DNA from: Pirellula sp.
GTDB taxonomy: Bacteria; Planctomycetota; Planctomycetia; Pirellulales; Pirellulaceae
Direction of reading: 5' to 3'
DNA length: 64,000 nucleotides
Assembly (NCBI GenBank): GCA_021300155.1
Contig: JAJTID010000050.1
Span: 1 to 64,000, forward strand
Shown here: piece after piece, positions 18,838 through 27,202 of the stretch
Layout: each line of letters opens with the position of its first letter
Numbering within the stretch: the first letter of the stretch is position 1
Made by a program: the position numbers and the translations under genes
The notes under the pieces: model-generated
What the model was told of the DNA's origin: nothing
The model's database searches: none
Seen by the model: the letters and a program-made list of their open reading frames with translations, nothing else

Positions 18838-19242
18838 TTATCGTTTTGCATGTCGCATGTAACGGTGGCATTCGATGCACTGAACGGTGGTGTTCACGTA
18901 CGCTAAAGCAGCCCGGTCCAAGTTCTTTTCACTGGCCGCTTCGGTCATCATTCGAACAGCTCGGCGAAAGTCGGTGCTCAACGCTAAGTACTCGGGTGTC
19001 GTGTATGCGTTCCAACTGCTTTCTAAACTCAATGTGGCTAGCCCCTGTGCGTTTTGGGAAATCGCGTTGAAGTCTTCGTTCGAAAGCCCTTCGAGAATTC
19101 CTTTGGCATGATCCAGTTTCAGTTGCATGAAGCCATTGAGTCGATCTTGTCCATCTCTCTTCTCTTGTGTTTTCCCCCAGCCAACCCAGAAACAAACGAT
19201 GGCTAGAACCCCGACCCCGATCCCGACGGTATAGCGATGCAT
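18838..19242 (-). CDS. Small membrane-anchored c-type cytochrome (c'-like)
   Basis: The 134-residue protein starts with one transmembrane/signal segment ('TVGIGVGVLAIVCFWVGWG'). It continues with a helix-rich domain and has a single heme c site, CIECH, 14 residues from the end ('QCIECHRYMRHAKR'). A C-terminal heme motif after a four-helix region resembles cytochromes c'. Such proteins are exported and take part in electron transfer or nitric-oxide binding; the specific role is not readable here. The start at 19242 is used because the extra 12 residues of the track ORF add nothing hydrophobic. It is isolated, with about 315 bases to the GHL10 gene. Confidence 0.78.
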   Translation of the reverse strand: MHRYTVGIGVGVLAIVCFWVGWGKTQEKRDGQDRLNGFMQLKLDHAKGILEGLSNEDFNAISQNAQGLATLSLESSWNAYTTPEYLALSTDFRRAVRMMTEAASEKNLDRAALAYVNTTVQCIECHRYMRHAKR

Positions 19243-19278
19243 GAAAATACTCCAGCTTTTGGATGCGACGGAGGACAA

Positions 19279-19638
19279 ACGGAATTCGTCTGTCCTTTTC
19301 TTAGGAGAAGGAGCTACGCAAATCTAGTACCGTAGCAATCTTGCGACGGCCCGACTGTTTTCTGTTTGAAAATAGGGCAAGATGCGCGGGCTCAGGCTGT
19401 TCAGACTGTGCCGCTTGGTCTCGGTCGTGGCGCGCGATCTGCGATTTTCGGGCTTTTTTCGATTTTTTGGCTTTCTGCCGTTCGTTTCTTTTTTCTCTAG
19501 AGACCGCGTCTGGCGTGACCAACCTAGTCCCGGCAGGTCGTCTAATCAGAATCCTTTGGACCTGCAGGCGATGGAATGCTAGCATTAGCCGATAGAGCCT
19601 TCAGGATTGCAGCTCTGATTTTTACCTCGGCGGTTCCC
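19279..19638. other. Intergenic region upstream of imuA
   Basis: About 360 bases separate the cytochrome and imuA starts. An open frame of 94 residues on the minus strand (19301-19585), rich in Lys/Arg ('KRNERQKAKKSKKARKSQ'), could be a small basic protein, but I find no family, ribosome-binding site or second support, so I do not list it as a gene. I looked for a LexA-type box ahead of imuA and saw none I could defend. Confidence 0.4.
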
Positions 19639-20448
19639 ATGTCCCAAACGCTTGATTTCTCCAAACCATTGCAAATCGTTCAGTCCTTAGGGCTGCAAAT
19701 TCGCGATATGGAGACGCGGGCACGGCCTCGCGGAATCACCATCTCCAGTGGTTGCCCTGCCATCGATCGTGTGTTGCCAGATGGCGGGTACGCGAGCGGC
19801 AGTTTGGTCGAACTCTTGGCCAACGGCGGTCAACCGCTAGGCAGCACTACCATGGCGTTAAGTACTGCTCGACAGGCTTGCGAGGCTGGCAAGTATCTCG
19901 TTCTGATCGATACGCCAACCCAGTATTATCCACCGGTTCTACAGCGTCTTGGGCTGCCAGTTGACCGAATCGTTGGCTTGCGTCCGAAAACGTATGAAGA
20001 CATCATCTGGGTTATCGATCAATCGTTGCGAAGCAGCGCGGTGGGATGTGTGATCGCATCGATCGATCGCCTCAATGACAGGACTGCTCGACGTTTTCAA
20101 TTGGCCGCCGAAGCGGGTGGCGGTTTGGGCATATTGCTTCGCGATGCCACGATCGCCAAGAGCGAACCGAGTTGGGCTGACGTGCAGTGGTCGCTTGCTC
20201 CCTACTCGTGCCATCGTTCCTCAAGCCAGCATTCGGAAATGGATGCGTATTCCACGCGATGGTTTGAAATGATATTGCGACGCTGCCACGGTGGACGATC
20301 GGGTGCGCGCGTGCGAGTCGGTATGAACGCATCGGGCGAGTGGATTGACATGCCCTCCAAAGAGGTACCGTATGGAAAAACGAGTCATGTGCATTTGGCT
20401 GCCGAACTGGCCAAGTCAACGCGCATTCGTCGCGAAGCTGCAGGCTGA
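19639..20448 (+). CDS. imuA: ImuA, RecA-like mutasome protein
   Basis: ImuA works with ImuB in SOS-type translesion synthesis, where ImuB bridges the beta clamp to the DnaE2 polymerase. This 269-residue protein has the RecA/SulA-like features of ImuA: 'ISSGCPAIDRVLPDGGYASGSLVEL' near residue 35, 'YLVLIDTPTQYYPPVLQRLGLP' near 95, and 'GLGILLRDATIAKSEPSWADVQWS' near 185. The Walker A lysine position is degenerate, as in many ImuA. The ATG at 19639 begins just before the conserved core. The imuB gene overlaps its end by 77 bases, so translation is coupled. Gene order imuA-imuB supports the call. Confidence 0.87.
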   Translation: MSQTLDFSKPLQIVQSLGLQIRDMETRARPRGITISSGCPAIDRVLPDGGYASGSLVELLANGGQPLGSTTMALSTARQACEAGKYLVLIDTPTQYYPPVLQRLGLPVDRIVGLRPKTYEDIIWVIDQSLRSSAVGCVIASIDRLNDRTARRFQLAAEAGGGLGILLRDATIAKSEPSWADVQWSLAPYSCHRSSSQHSEMDAYSTRWFEMILRRCHGGRSGARVRVGMNASGEWIDMPSKEVPYGKTSHVHLAAELAKSTRIRREAAG

Positions 20449-22189
20449 TCCTCAGCCTGCGGATCTCGCAAAAGATTCCGACCAGAAGAAAGAGCTTGTC
20501 GGCCCGATCGTGTTGTATCGCCGCGATCCTCGGCGAGGGAACATCGTAGCGACCGCGAATCAAATGGCGCGCCAAGCGGGTATACTACCTCAAATGCCAC
20601 TTAGCCAATGCGGCTCGCTCTGCCCCTCGGCAACCGTCGTAGAACATGATCCACAAAGTGACATTGAAGCACTCGTACAACTAGCCGAATCTGCGCAATG
20701 CTTCAGCCCAATCGTCGGACTTGAATCGCTCGATACCCAAATTTGGGCTGGTCGCTCTCTGCACGAACCGCAATCGATCTACATGGATGTTACTGGAATC
20801 TCGCCACTCTTTGACGGTGAAGATCGACTCGCTACAGAGGTTATATGTTGGTTTCGTCAACGAAAGCTGATTGTCACTGTCGCGATCGCAAATCAAATCG
20901 GCCAAGCGTGGGCTATGGCCAACTATTCCTTTCGAACGAAAGTAGCCCAAACGCTTCTCCAGATGGAATTAGGGCAATGCAACGATTCCGAAGAGAACAC
21001 AATAGAGCAACCCTTTGTGGCGATCAACGACGAAGCGATGGAGCAACAAACTCGTTCAATTTTATCCCTTCCGATCGAAGCATTGCGAATCGATTTGCCC
21101 ACGACAGCCAAATTGCATCGGCTTGGCATTCGAAATCTAGCTCAACTCTCCGAACTGCCACGAGCTTCGTTGCCGTCACGATTTGGCCCTGGTCTTCTAA
21201 GACGATTGGATCAATTCTTTGGCCGTGAAGAGGAACCGTTCCAAACGATTTGCTCGACACCTGAATTGCATGTGAACGAGTCCTTTGAATATGCGACGCC
21301 CAACCGCGAAGATGTCCTGTCGCGATTGCAATTACAGCTTCGACTGTTGTGTTCACGGCTAGACACGTTGGGGCACGGAGCGCTCCGAGTCGTTTGTCGT
21401 ATAAGCCTGGAAAAGAACGCACTCGATGTTTCCTCGCTTCTAACAACGGATACGTCTCTAGATCCGTCCTCGCGTCACAGACTGGCTAGTGTTCTCCAAG
21501 TTGGGCTCTACATTCCATCCAATGATCCAGAACATGTCGAATGCCTATTGAGAACTCAGTTGGAATCTCCAGCGTGCAAGATTGGCGGTATGTACTGGGC
21601 TAAAGGGCTAGCGACGCAAATCACGATATCGGCTCCTATGGTTTGGCAACAGAACAGCCTCTTCGAAGTAGAATCGTTGAAGCATCGTGATTCGATCGCG
21701 AAACTGATCGACAATCTAAGTGTCCGACTCGGACGCGAAAATGTCGTCGCTCCCACGATCTTGAACAATCCCCTTCCGGAGCTGACTTACTCGTGGCGAC
21801 CACTGACTGGCTGGCGCAAAGATGGACAGCAACAAGAGATCAAGAGAAAACTAGGCCGTGCACCGAAGCGAGACTACCAATCGGAGGAACCAGTAATTGG
21901 TCCGAAGAAAGAAGACGTATGGAGTCGGCCTACTCGATTGTTCTCTCCACCGATCGCTTTGAATGTCACAGAATTTTCAAAAATAGGTTTACCTGCCATC
22001 GTGCGATACCCACGTGCCAATAGCAACGTTCTTCGCTGGACAGGCCCGGAACGGCTAGAGAGCGGTTGGTGGCAAGGTACCACGCAGCAAAGAGACTACT
22101 ATCGCATCGAGTTAGAGAACGGCGTCTGGCTGTGGTGTTTCCTTGACCAACGGAAAAAGGGTTGGTTCCTGCACGGCATTTTTGATTAG
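20372..22189 (+). CDS. imuB: ImuB, inactive Y-family polymerase-like subunit
   Basis: This 605-residue protein matches ImuB. 'CIWLPNWPSQR' at the N-terminus replaces the first catalytic carboxylate strand of true Y-family polymerases. 'YMDVTGISPLFDGEDRLATEV' near residue 135 is the ImuB-type palm motif, and 'LHRLGIRNLAQLSELPRASLPSRFG' near 240 is the thumb HhH region. The little-finger segment follows, and the long C-terminal tail ends 'GWFLHGIFD', typical of ImuB. The ATG at 20372 has AGAGG upstream and is preferred. In the family ImuB is catalytically inactive and acts as a platform for DnaE2; no dnaE2 follows within the window. Confidence 0.88.
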   Translation: MEKRVMCIWLPNWPSQRAFVAKLQADPQPADLAKDSDQKKELVGPIVLYRRDPRRGNIVATANQMARQAGILPQMPLSQCGSLCPSATVVEHDPQSDIEALVQLAESAQCFSPIVGLESLDTQIWAGRSLHEPQSIYMDVTGISPLFDGEDRLATEVICWFRQRKLIVTVAIANQIGQAWAMANYSFRTKVAQTLLQMELGQCNDSEENTIEQPFVAINDEAMEQQTRSILSLPIEALRIDLPTTAKLHRLGIRNLAQLSELPRASLPSRFGPGLLRRLDQFFGREEEPFQTICSTPELHVNESFEYATPNREDVLSRLQLQLRLLCSRLDTLGHGALRVVCRISLEKNALDVSSLLTTDTSLDPSSRHRLASVLQVGLYIPSNDPEHVECLLRTQLESPACKIGGMYWAKGLATQITISAPMVWQQNSLFEVESLKHRDSIAKLIDNLSVRLGRENVVAPTILNNPLPELTYSWRPLTGWRKDGQQQEIKRKLGRAPKRDYQSEEPVIGPKKEDVWSRPTRLFSPPIALNVTEFSKIGLPAIVRYPRANSNVLRWTGPERLESGWWQGTTQQRDYYRIELENGVWLWCFLDQRKKGWFLHGIFD

Positions 22190-22342
22190 GGAGAAAGCAA
22201 AAAATGCAAAACCAAACCGTTTAAGCACTGGTTCGAAAGTTTCCTTGTTTAATTGACAGTCGTATACGCGTACTCGCTGTTCTAGATTTGCGTATGCCTG
22301 CGGCTAACGGTTAAAGTTCAATGATTATTGCCAACTTGAAAT

Positions 22343-22378
22343 AAAAAAGGCGAGCAGTATTGCTCGCCTCTGTTTTTT
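22343..22378. terminator. Bidirectional intrinsic terminator
   Basis: A perfect 8-bp stem GGCGAGCA (22349-22356) and TGCTCGCC (22361-22368) closes a 4-base loop GTAT. It is flanked by six A on the left and seven T on the right. Transcripts from the minus strand end in the small-basic-protein unit, and the plus strand may also be stopped after imuB. Confidence 0.9.
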
Positions 22379-22402
22379 TGATAATTTGCCAGGAGTTGAA
22401 GA

Positions 22403-22627
22403 CTACTTCTTTTTCTTCTTCTTGTCGTCGGCTTCGTCTTCCTTCTTAACCTTCTTCTTCTTCTTCAAGGAGATCTTCGGAACACGGACTTTGGCCATAC
22501 CGACAACAATGCTGTCCTCTGTCCACTTATCGAGGTCTTGAAGTCTCTTGATTCGCTCAGCACGAGTGAGCACATTTCGGGACTTGATCGATCCTGCGCG
22601 GACTTTCAAGCTCTTATCGAGGGTCAT
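22403..22627 (-). CDS. Small basic protein of PVC type (TIGR04137-like)
   Basis: The 74-residue protein has the conserved opening 'MTLDKSLKVRAGSIKSRNVL' and 'RAERIKRLQDLDKW', which I recognise as a small basic protein family found across Planctomycetes, Verrucomicrobia and Chlamydiae. The middle 'MAKVRVPKIS' is followed by a Lys-rich tail of about 24 residues with an acidic break. The function is not known; a nucleic-acid or ribosome-associated role is suggested by charge only. It has its own promoter at 22703-22731, a ribosome-binding site AGGAG 10 bases before the ATG, and a strong terminator, a sign of steady expression as a monocistronic unit. Confidence 0.82.
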   Translation of the reverse strand: MTLDKSLKVRAGSIKSRNVLTRAERIKRLQDLDKWTEDSIVVGMAKVRVPKISLKKKKKVKKEDEADDKKKKKK

Positions 22628-22702
22628 GGAAATTCAACTCCTGAGGACAGTTGGCCATGGTTCTTCAGAACCTGACCTTATGTTTAATTCGTAAGGGGAC
22701 GG

Positions 22703-22731
22703 ATTGTAACGCTGCCCCACTTCCCCGACAA
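22703..22731 (-). promoter_or_regulatory. Sigma-70-type promoter for the small basic protein
   Basis: On the minus strand TTGTCG (22726-22731) and TACAAT (22703-22708) lie 17 bases apart, giving a -35 with four of six and a -10 with five of six consensus bases. It is about 75 bases upstream of the ATG, with a C/G-rich spacer. Confidence 0.65.
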
Positions 22732-22926
22732 GGCAAAAAGAGCAGCGAAAAACATTGCTTTTGTATTCTTTAGCGCATCTTTGCGGTGGACCAAGAATCC
22801 GTTGCAAAGACAACATTTTCCCCGACGTTCCAAAAGTGCTATAATCGGACTCGTAGCCGTCGAACCACTTGTCTTTGTCCGATTTTTCTTTGATTTTGGG
22901 GTCCATCGATCCTCTGAGGTTCCAAA

Positions 22927-24597
22927 GTGTCGCAAAAAACCTCAGATTCCACATCAATTCCACCCATCGCTCCTCCAATTTCACAATCTTCGCCGAATTC
23001 GCCCGCAGCGCAAATTGCACCGATGGCATTCCCTCCGTCCGTGACCGGTGTGCCTAATCGGCCCCCGTTGGCGCCACCTTCCGCACCGTTTCGCCAGGAC
23101 GCTCCTGTTTTATTTAATCAGCCGTCTGCCCCAAAACTGCCAACAACGGATCAAGAATCGGAGGCTCCGGACAGTCTAAAACTGTTCGATTTCAAAAAGT
23201 GGATTGGACTCGTTAAGGAAAGATTCTCCATTCGGGAGACCCCATCGTGGATGGCGAGTTTGATGGTCCATTTGGCCATTATACTCCTGCTTGCTATCGT
23301 GCCGCTCTCTCAGAAACTCGGTTCTACTATTCGGATTCTCTCCGGCGATTCGGAAACGTTGGGAGAAGAGGACATGATCTCGACTCAACTTGATTCCCCC
23401 GAAGACACCTTGGAAGTAATGGATGTGCCTTCGGATCAGCTAACGCTCGATACCTTAAAGCTCGAAGAAGTTGTCCCAGTTGTCCAGACATTTTCGATCG
23501 ATAATTTAAAGATCGATGCTCCGATTCAAAGCGGACTCACAGGCCGAGCTGGTCCGTTGAAGCAAGCGTTGTTGAAAGCGTACGGTGGCACCCAAGGGAC
23601 CGAGGACGCAGTCGCATCGGGACTGAAATGGCTAGCCAAACAACAACGTTCCGATGGATCATGGTCGCTCATCGGTCCCTATCGTGGTGGTGCATCGAGC
23701 GAGAATAAACCTGCAGCGTCGGCCATGGCGATGCTCGCCTTCCTCGGAGCAGGAAGCACGCATAAATCGGGTGAGTATCAGAACACTGTTAGCAAAGGAC
23801 TGAAGTACATCCTATCCTTGCAAGATGAAGATGGCTTCTTCGCACAAGCGGCAGTCGGCAACCAGCGAACGTACGCGCAAGCACAATGTACGATTGCGAT
23901 TTGTGAACTTTATGGAATGACTGGGGACGCGAACTTGGAGCCCGTGGCCATGAAGGCGATCCGCTACGCACAGGATGCCCAAGGGAAGAATGGCGGTTGG
24001 CGATACGCTCCCCAAGAACCTGGCGATATGAGCGTTACTGGTTGGTACGTGATGGCGCTCATGAGTGCCCGTATGGGCGGACTTTTGGTCGATAGCGACG
24101 TTCTCGAAAACGTGCACAAATTTCTAGACTTAGTCCAGAGAGCAGCTCGCGGAAACAACCGAGATCCTGAGGGTGACCGTTATGCATATCAGTCGTACGC
24201 GGCTAGCACTCCCGCAATGACAGCGGAAGGAATGCTTTGCAGGCTGTATCTAGGCTGGCCAGGCAATGACAGACGCATTGAAAAGGGTAGCGAGATGCTT
24301 TGCAACAATCCCATTTCGCGCGACCAAAACCGAAGGTCGTTTTACTATTGGTACTATGCGACGACCACGCTCCACCACATCGGCGGAGATTTTTGGAGGC
24401 GATGGAATGACGAGATGAAAGTGGAGCTGCCTGCTCTGCAAGAAAAGTCCGGCCCGAACCAAGGGAGTTGGTCCGCGGAAGATGACCCTCATGAGGGCGG
24501 TGGCGGACGATTGTATTCAACATGCTTTGCCATCTATTGCCTGGAGACCTATTATAGGCATCTTCCGTTGAACAACCTTCAGGCAGAACGCGAATAA
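22927..24597 (+). CDS. Membrane-anchored prenyltransferase/squalene-cyclase-repeat protein
   Basis: This 556-residue protein starts with a Pro/Ser-rich cytoplasmic region (about 1-110). One transmembrane segment ('WMASLMVHLAIILLLAIVPL', about 118-140) follows, then a linker and an alpha-toroid domain from about 205. The toroid shows squalene-cyclase/prenyltransferase repeats: 'GLKWLAKQQRSDGSWSLIG', 'GLKYILSLQDEDGFFAQ', 'AIRYAQDAQGKNGGWRYAP'. It lacks the DXDD acid of triterpene cyclases, so a catalytic role is not supported; in planctomycetes these repeats are common in large secreted or anchored proteins. The GTG start at 22927 has GAGG nine bases upstream. Two genes follow closely on the plus strand. 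Confidence 0.82.
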   Translation: MSQKTSDSTSIPPIAPPISQSSPNSPAAQIAPMAFPPSVTGVPNRPPLAPPSAPFRQDAPVLFNQPSAPKLPTTDQESEAPDSLKLFDFKKWIGLVKERFSIRETPSWMASLMVHLAIILLLAIVPLSQKLGSTIRILSGDSETLGEEDMISTQLDSPEDTLEVMDVPSDQLTLDTLKLEEVVPVVQTFSIDNLKIDAPIQSGLTGRAGPLKQALLKAYGGTQGTEDAVASGLKWLAKQQRSDGSWSLIGPYRGGASSENKPAASAMAMLAFLGAGSTHKSGEYQNTVSKGLKYILSLQDEDGFFAQAAVGNQRTYAQAQCTIAICELYGMTGDANLEPVAMKAIRYAQDAQGKNGGWRYAPQEPGDMSVTGWYVMALMSARMGGLLVDSDVLENVHKFLDLVQRAARGNNRDPEGDRYAYQSYAASTPAMTAEGMLCRLYLGWPGNDRRIEKGSEMLCNNPISRDQNRRSFYYWYYATTTLHHIGGDFWRRWNDEMKVELPALQEKSGPNQGSWSAEDDPHEGGGGRLYSTCFAIYCLETYYRHLPLNNLQAERE

Positions 24598-24614
24598 TTT
24601 AGACAAAGAAACGA

Positions 24615-25061
24615 ATGACAAAGATCTATCAAGGACTCGGTTTGTCCTGCATGTATCCAGAGAATTGGACGATCACAGAGGATACTGACGCAGGTAACGT
24701 GACTGCCTTTACTCTCGAAAGTCCGACGTCATCCTTTATGACAGTGACCGAGTTCCCCTGGACCGTGGCACCTCGTGAAGCGATCGAGCAAGCTCGCGAA
24801 GCGATGATGGAAGAGTATGACGAAACGGAGTTCGAACCCTTCGAACCGGACCTCATGTTTCGCGGCGAAAAAATGCAAGATTGTCGAGCTGGCGACGTGC
24901 GTTTCTATTACTTGGACTTGCTCGTCATCTCTCGCTTGATCTCCTTTAGTGTCGACAAGAAAACATTTCTCGTTCAAATCCAAGCCGAGGATCGTGACTT
25001 CGATACGCTGGAAATGGTCTTTCGAGCGATGATGGTCAGCATGCTCAAATCGCTTGAGTGA
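24615..25061 (+). CDS. Small PsbP/DcrB-like protein of unknown function
   Basis: I do not recognise the exact family. The 148-residue protein has no signal peptide. The pattern 'GLSCMYPENWTITEDTDAGNVTAFTLESP', then 'FMTVTEFPW' and a late 'LISFSVDKKTFLVQIQAEDRDFDTLEMVFRAMMVSM', is the strand/helix rhythm of the PsbP/DcrB (DUF1795) fold, where a domain begins with 'Y-P-x-x-W'. It starts 17 bases after the prenyltransferase-repeat gene and its TGA is touched by the next frame, so it is probably in one operon. The role is unknown. Confidence 0.68.
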   Translation: MTKIYQGLGLSCMYPENWTITEDTDAGNVTAFTLESPTSSFMTVTEFPWTVAPREAIEQAREAMMEEYDETEFEPFEPDLMFRGEKMQDCRAGDVRFYYLDLLVISRLISFSVDKKTFLVQIQAEDRDFDTLEMVFRAMMVSMLKSLE

Positions 25062-25099
25062 GTAGTCAACCGAGCAAGCATCATACTGAGCAGAGGACG

Positions 25100-26026
25100 A
25101 TGGCGAGCACAACCCAGCGATTGATGGAAAAGGGACTTGCCCCGGATGCCCCGAACTTCTTGCGTAGCAATGTTCACTACGAAACGATCATGGGTTCACA
25201 CGCATACGGGGTTGCTGACACGTCCGTGAAAGAAAAGGTTGCCGATTACGACCTCTATGGTTTTGCGATACCACCCAAAGAAATGATCTTTAAACATCTT
25301 GCCGGATGGATTCCCGGATTTGGGCCCGAACCGATCGGATTCGACCAATGGATACGACACCACATCCTCGACAAAGAAAGTGGTGGTCGAGGGAAAGAGT
25401 GGGATCTGCAGATTTTTAGCATCGTCAAGTTCTTTGAGTTGTGCCGGGAGAACAATCCGAACATCATCGATGCACTGTTTACGCCGGAAGAATGTGTAGT
25501 TCATTGCACGCAGGTCGGTAGAATGGTTCGAGACTCGCGAAACCTCTTTTTGAGCAAACTATGCTGGAAGAAATTTCGAGGTTATGCCTACGCTCAACTA
25601 AAGAAGCTAAAAGACAAACAGCCCATCGGCGGTCGATTGGAGATTATCGAACGGTTTGGTTACGACGTAAAGTTCGCATACCATATCGTTCGGTTGTTTG
25701 ATGAAGCGGAGCAGATATTGCTCGAAGGAAACCTCGACTTGCGGCGATCGAGCGAAGTGATGAAAGCGATTCGACGCGGAGAATGGACTGAGGAAGATTT
25801 GCGATCATGGGTCGTCGAGAAAGATCGAGCGTTGGAGGTCGCGTACACACGATGTCAGCTTCCTGAACAGCCACCTATTGAGCCGATCTATCGATTGTTG
25901 ATGAGTTGCCTAGAACAGCACTATGGGTCCCTTCACGGGTGTGTTCAGGAAGCTGGCTGGGCCGAACGGACGCTACAAGAAATTGATAATGTACTACAAA
26001 GTTGCCGTGGCAAACTCTACACATGA
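25100..26026 (+). CDS. COG3541-type predicted nucleotidyltransferase
   Basis: The 308-residue protein begins with 'TIMGSHAYGVADTSVKEKVADYDLYG', where GSxAYG and the later D-x-D-type residues mark the polymerase-beta nucleotidyltransferase core of COG3541 (YcgL-like). The rest is helical ('WKKFRGYAYAQLKKL', 'GYDVKFAYHIVRLFDEAEQIL'). Some members are phage-encoded and may modify RNA or proteins, but the substrate is not known. AGAGGA stands just upstream of the ATG at 25100. The track start at 25058 is a GTG that overlaps the preceding stop; both are possible, but the ATG is better placed. It is the last plus-strand gene before a degenerate zone. Confidence 0.8.
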   Translation: MASTTQRLMEKGLAPDAPNFLRSNVHYETIMGSHAYGVADTSVKEKVADYDLYGFAIPPKEMIFKHLAGWIPGFGPEPIGFDQWIRHHILDKESGGRGKEWDLQIFSIVKFFELCRENNPNIIDALFTPEECVVHCTQVGRMVRDSRNLFLSKLCWKKFRGYAYAQLKKLKDKQPIGGRLEIIERFGYDVKFAYHIVRLFDEAEQILLEGNLDLRRSSEVMKAIRRGEWTEEDLRSWVVEKDRALEVAYTRCQLPEQPPIEPIYRLLMSCLEQHYGSLHGCVQEAGWAERTLQEIDNVLQSCRGKLYT

Positions 26027-26043
26027 TTTACCCTTGCCGAGGA

Positions 26044-26565
26044 TCATTCGAGGCCCGCAATCTCTCCTAGGTTGCGAGTTCCATGTGCTCGCCAAATTTG
26101 CATGTCGATAGAATCCGAGATACTGGTAACTCTTCCATCACCGAATACAGCTTGAACCAGTCCGGAATGTCGATAGCTGTAGCTCATCTCAACATCTTCG
26201 ATGAAGGGCCGGGGGGATTTTTGCTAGGCATTTATTGGCGCTGCTGTTGAGCCAAGCGTTTCAGGCATTTCGTTGTCTCCCATGGAAGGGGATCCGATGT
26301 ACCAATGATCAATCAGCTGAACATCCCCGTTATGATCAGGTCCTGTGACATCGACTAGGAACAAAAATTCCGCAACGAGCATCGTATTGCTCAAACCATC
26401 CGTAATATCGATATCGGCTTCGCGGATCCTGCTATCTTCGAAGAAGACTCCATCCAAGGAACGCTGGGAAATCAATGTCCCCGAACCTATTTCACGAGCT
26501 GTCACACCCGAGGCACATGGGCACATGCGAGGTAAGTGCATGGAACTCGCGTCGATACCCAGTGC
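26044..26565 (-). pseudogene. Broken DUF1559 protein, C-terminal part only
   Basis: On the minus strand the frame from 26565 to the TAG at 26224-26226 reads 'DITDGLSNTMLVAEFL' and 'DHWYIGSPSMGDNE', both typical of planctomycete DUF1559 proteins (type II pseudopilin-like). The same frame continues past the TAG as 'FIEDVEMSYSYRHSGLVQAV', then 'FGDGRVTSISDSIDMQIWRAHGTRNLGE', ending at a TGA at 26044-26046. The family's H-X9-DG motif (H-SGLVQAVFG-DG) is in this second part. A single in-frame stop and the missing N-terminal (pilin leader) half make it a pseudogene. The track lists only the first 105 residues. No ribosome-binding site is visible. Confidence 0.85.
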
Positions 26566-26601
26566 TCAAGACTTTCAGGGGCATTCGCTGATGGGCATCG
26601 A

Positions 26602-27158
26602 TTGAAACCGGTGTTTGCCATTTGCTTGCTCGAAGGGATTCTGTGGCAAGATTCACATCGAGTCCATCACACGTTTCGATTGGTTGATCAGGAAACGAAT
26701 CACGTACTGAAAGATACGATCGAATTTCACATCTTGGAAATGGGATGGTATAATTTAGCGAAGAGTGAGCTGGCGGCAGCCAGTCCTCTCGAGCGTTGGC
26801 TTTGTTGGCTGCTGCACGCGCATGAGCATACAGAGACGGAGCTAGTGAGGCTTTTCCCGGAGTCGGAGTTTCGGCAAGCGACCCGGACGCTAGTGGCTAT
26901 CCAACAGATTACAGAGGACAAGCAGAGGACGAGCAAATGTACGATGCAACAGAAAAAGCTCGACGCGACCATCAATGGGCGATCAACGCAACTCTCGCGA
27001 AAGGCACGATCGAGGGTAAGGTCGAGTTGATTCGTACCCTGGAAGGACTTCTAGAGCAAGTTCCGAGCGATGAGGGGCAACTGAAATCGAGAACACTTGA
27101 AGAGCTTCAAAAAATGGTGATCGAGCTACAGTCGCTGCTCCGCAGCCGCATGGCATAA
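26602..27158 (+). pseudogene. Truncated and frameshifted Rpn/PD-(D/E)XK nuclease
   Basis: From 26602 the plus strand aligns with the Rpn-type gene at the right edge of this window: 'VFAICLLEGILWQDSHRVHH' and 'FRLVDQETNHVLKDTIEFHI' match 'SVCLLMRKLWDDDRLHH' and 'FQLVERATGKVLEDSIEIHI' at the same spacing. The N-terminal half, with the nuclease active site, is absent. The frame shifts between about 26910 and 26937: 'VAIQQITEDKQ' ends in one frame, and 'MYDATEKARRDHQWAIN' continues in another, up to the normal family tail 'LEELQKMVIELQSLL'. It is therefore a decayed copy. Two ORFs of the track (26536 and 26937) are its two halves. Confidence 0.85.
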
Positions 27159-27202
27159 ATCTCATGCGATGCAAAAAACGCGTGGAGGAAGAATGCCAAA
27201 AA

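Noticed and set aside
19301-19585. 94-residue Lys/Arg-rich minus-strand ORF
   Set aside because: No ribosome-binding site, no known family and no other support; left as a note in the intergenic entry.
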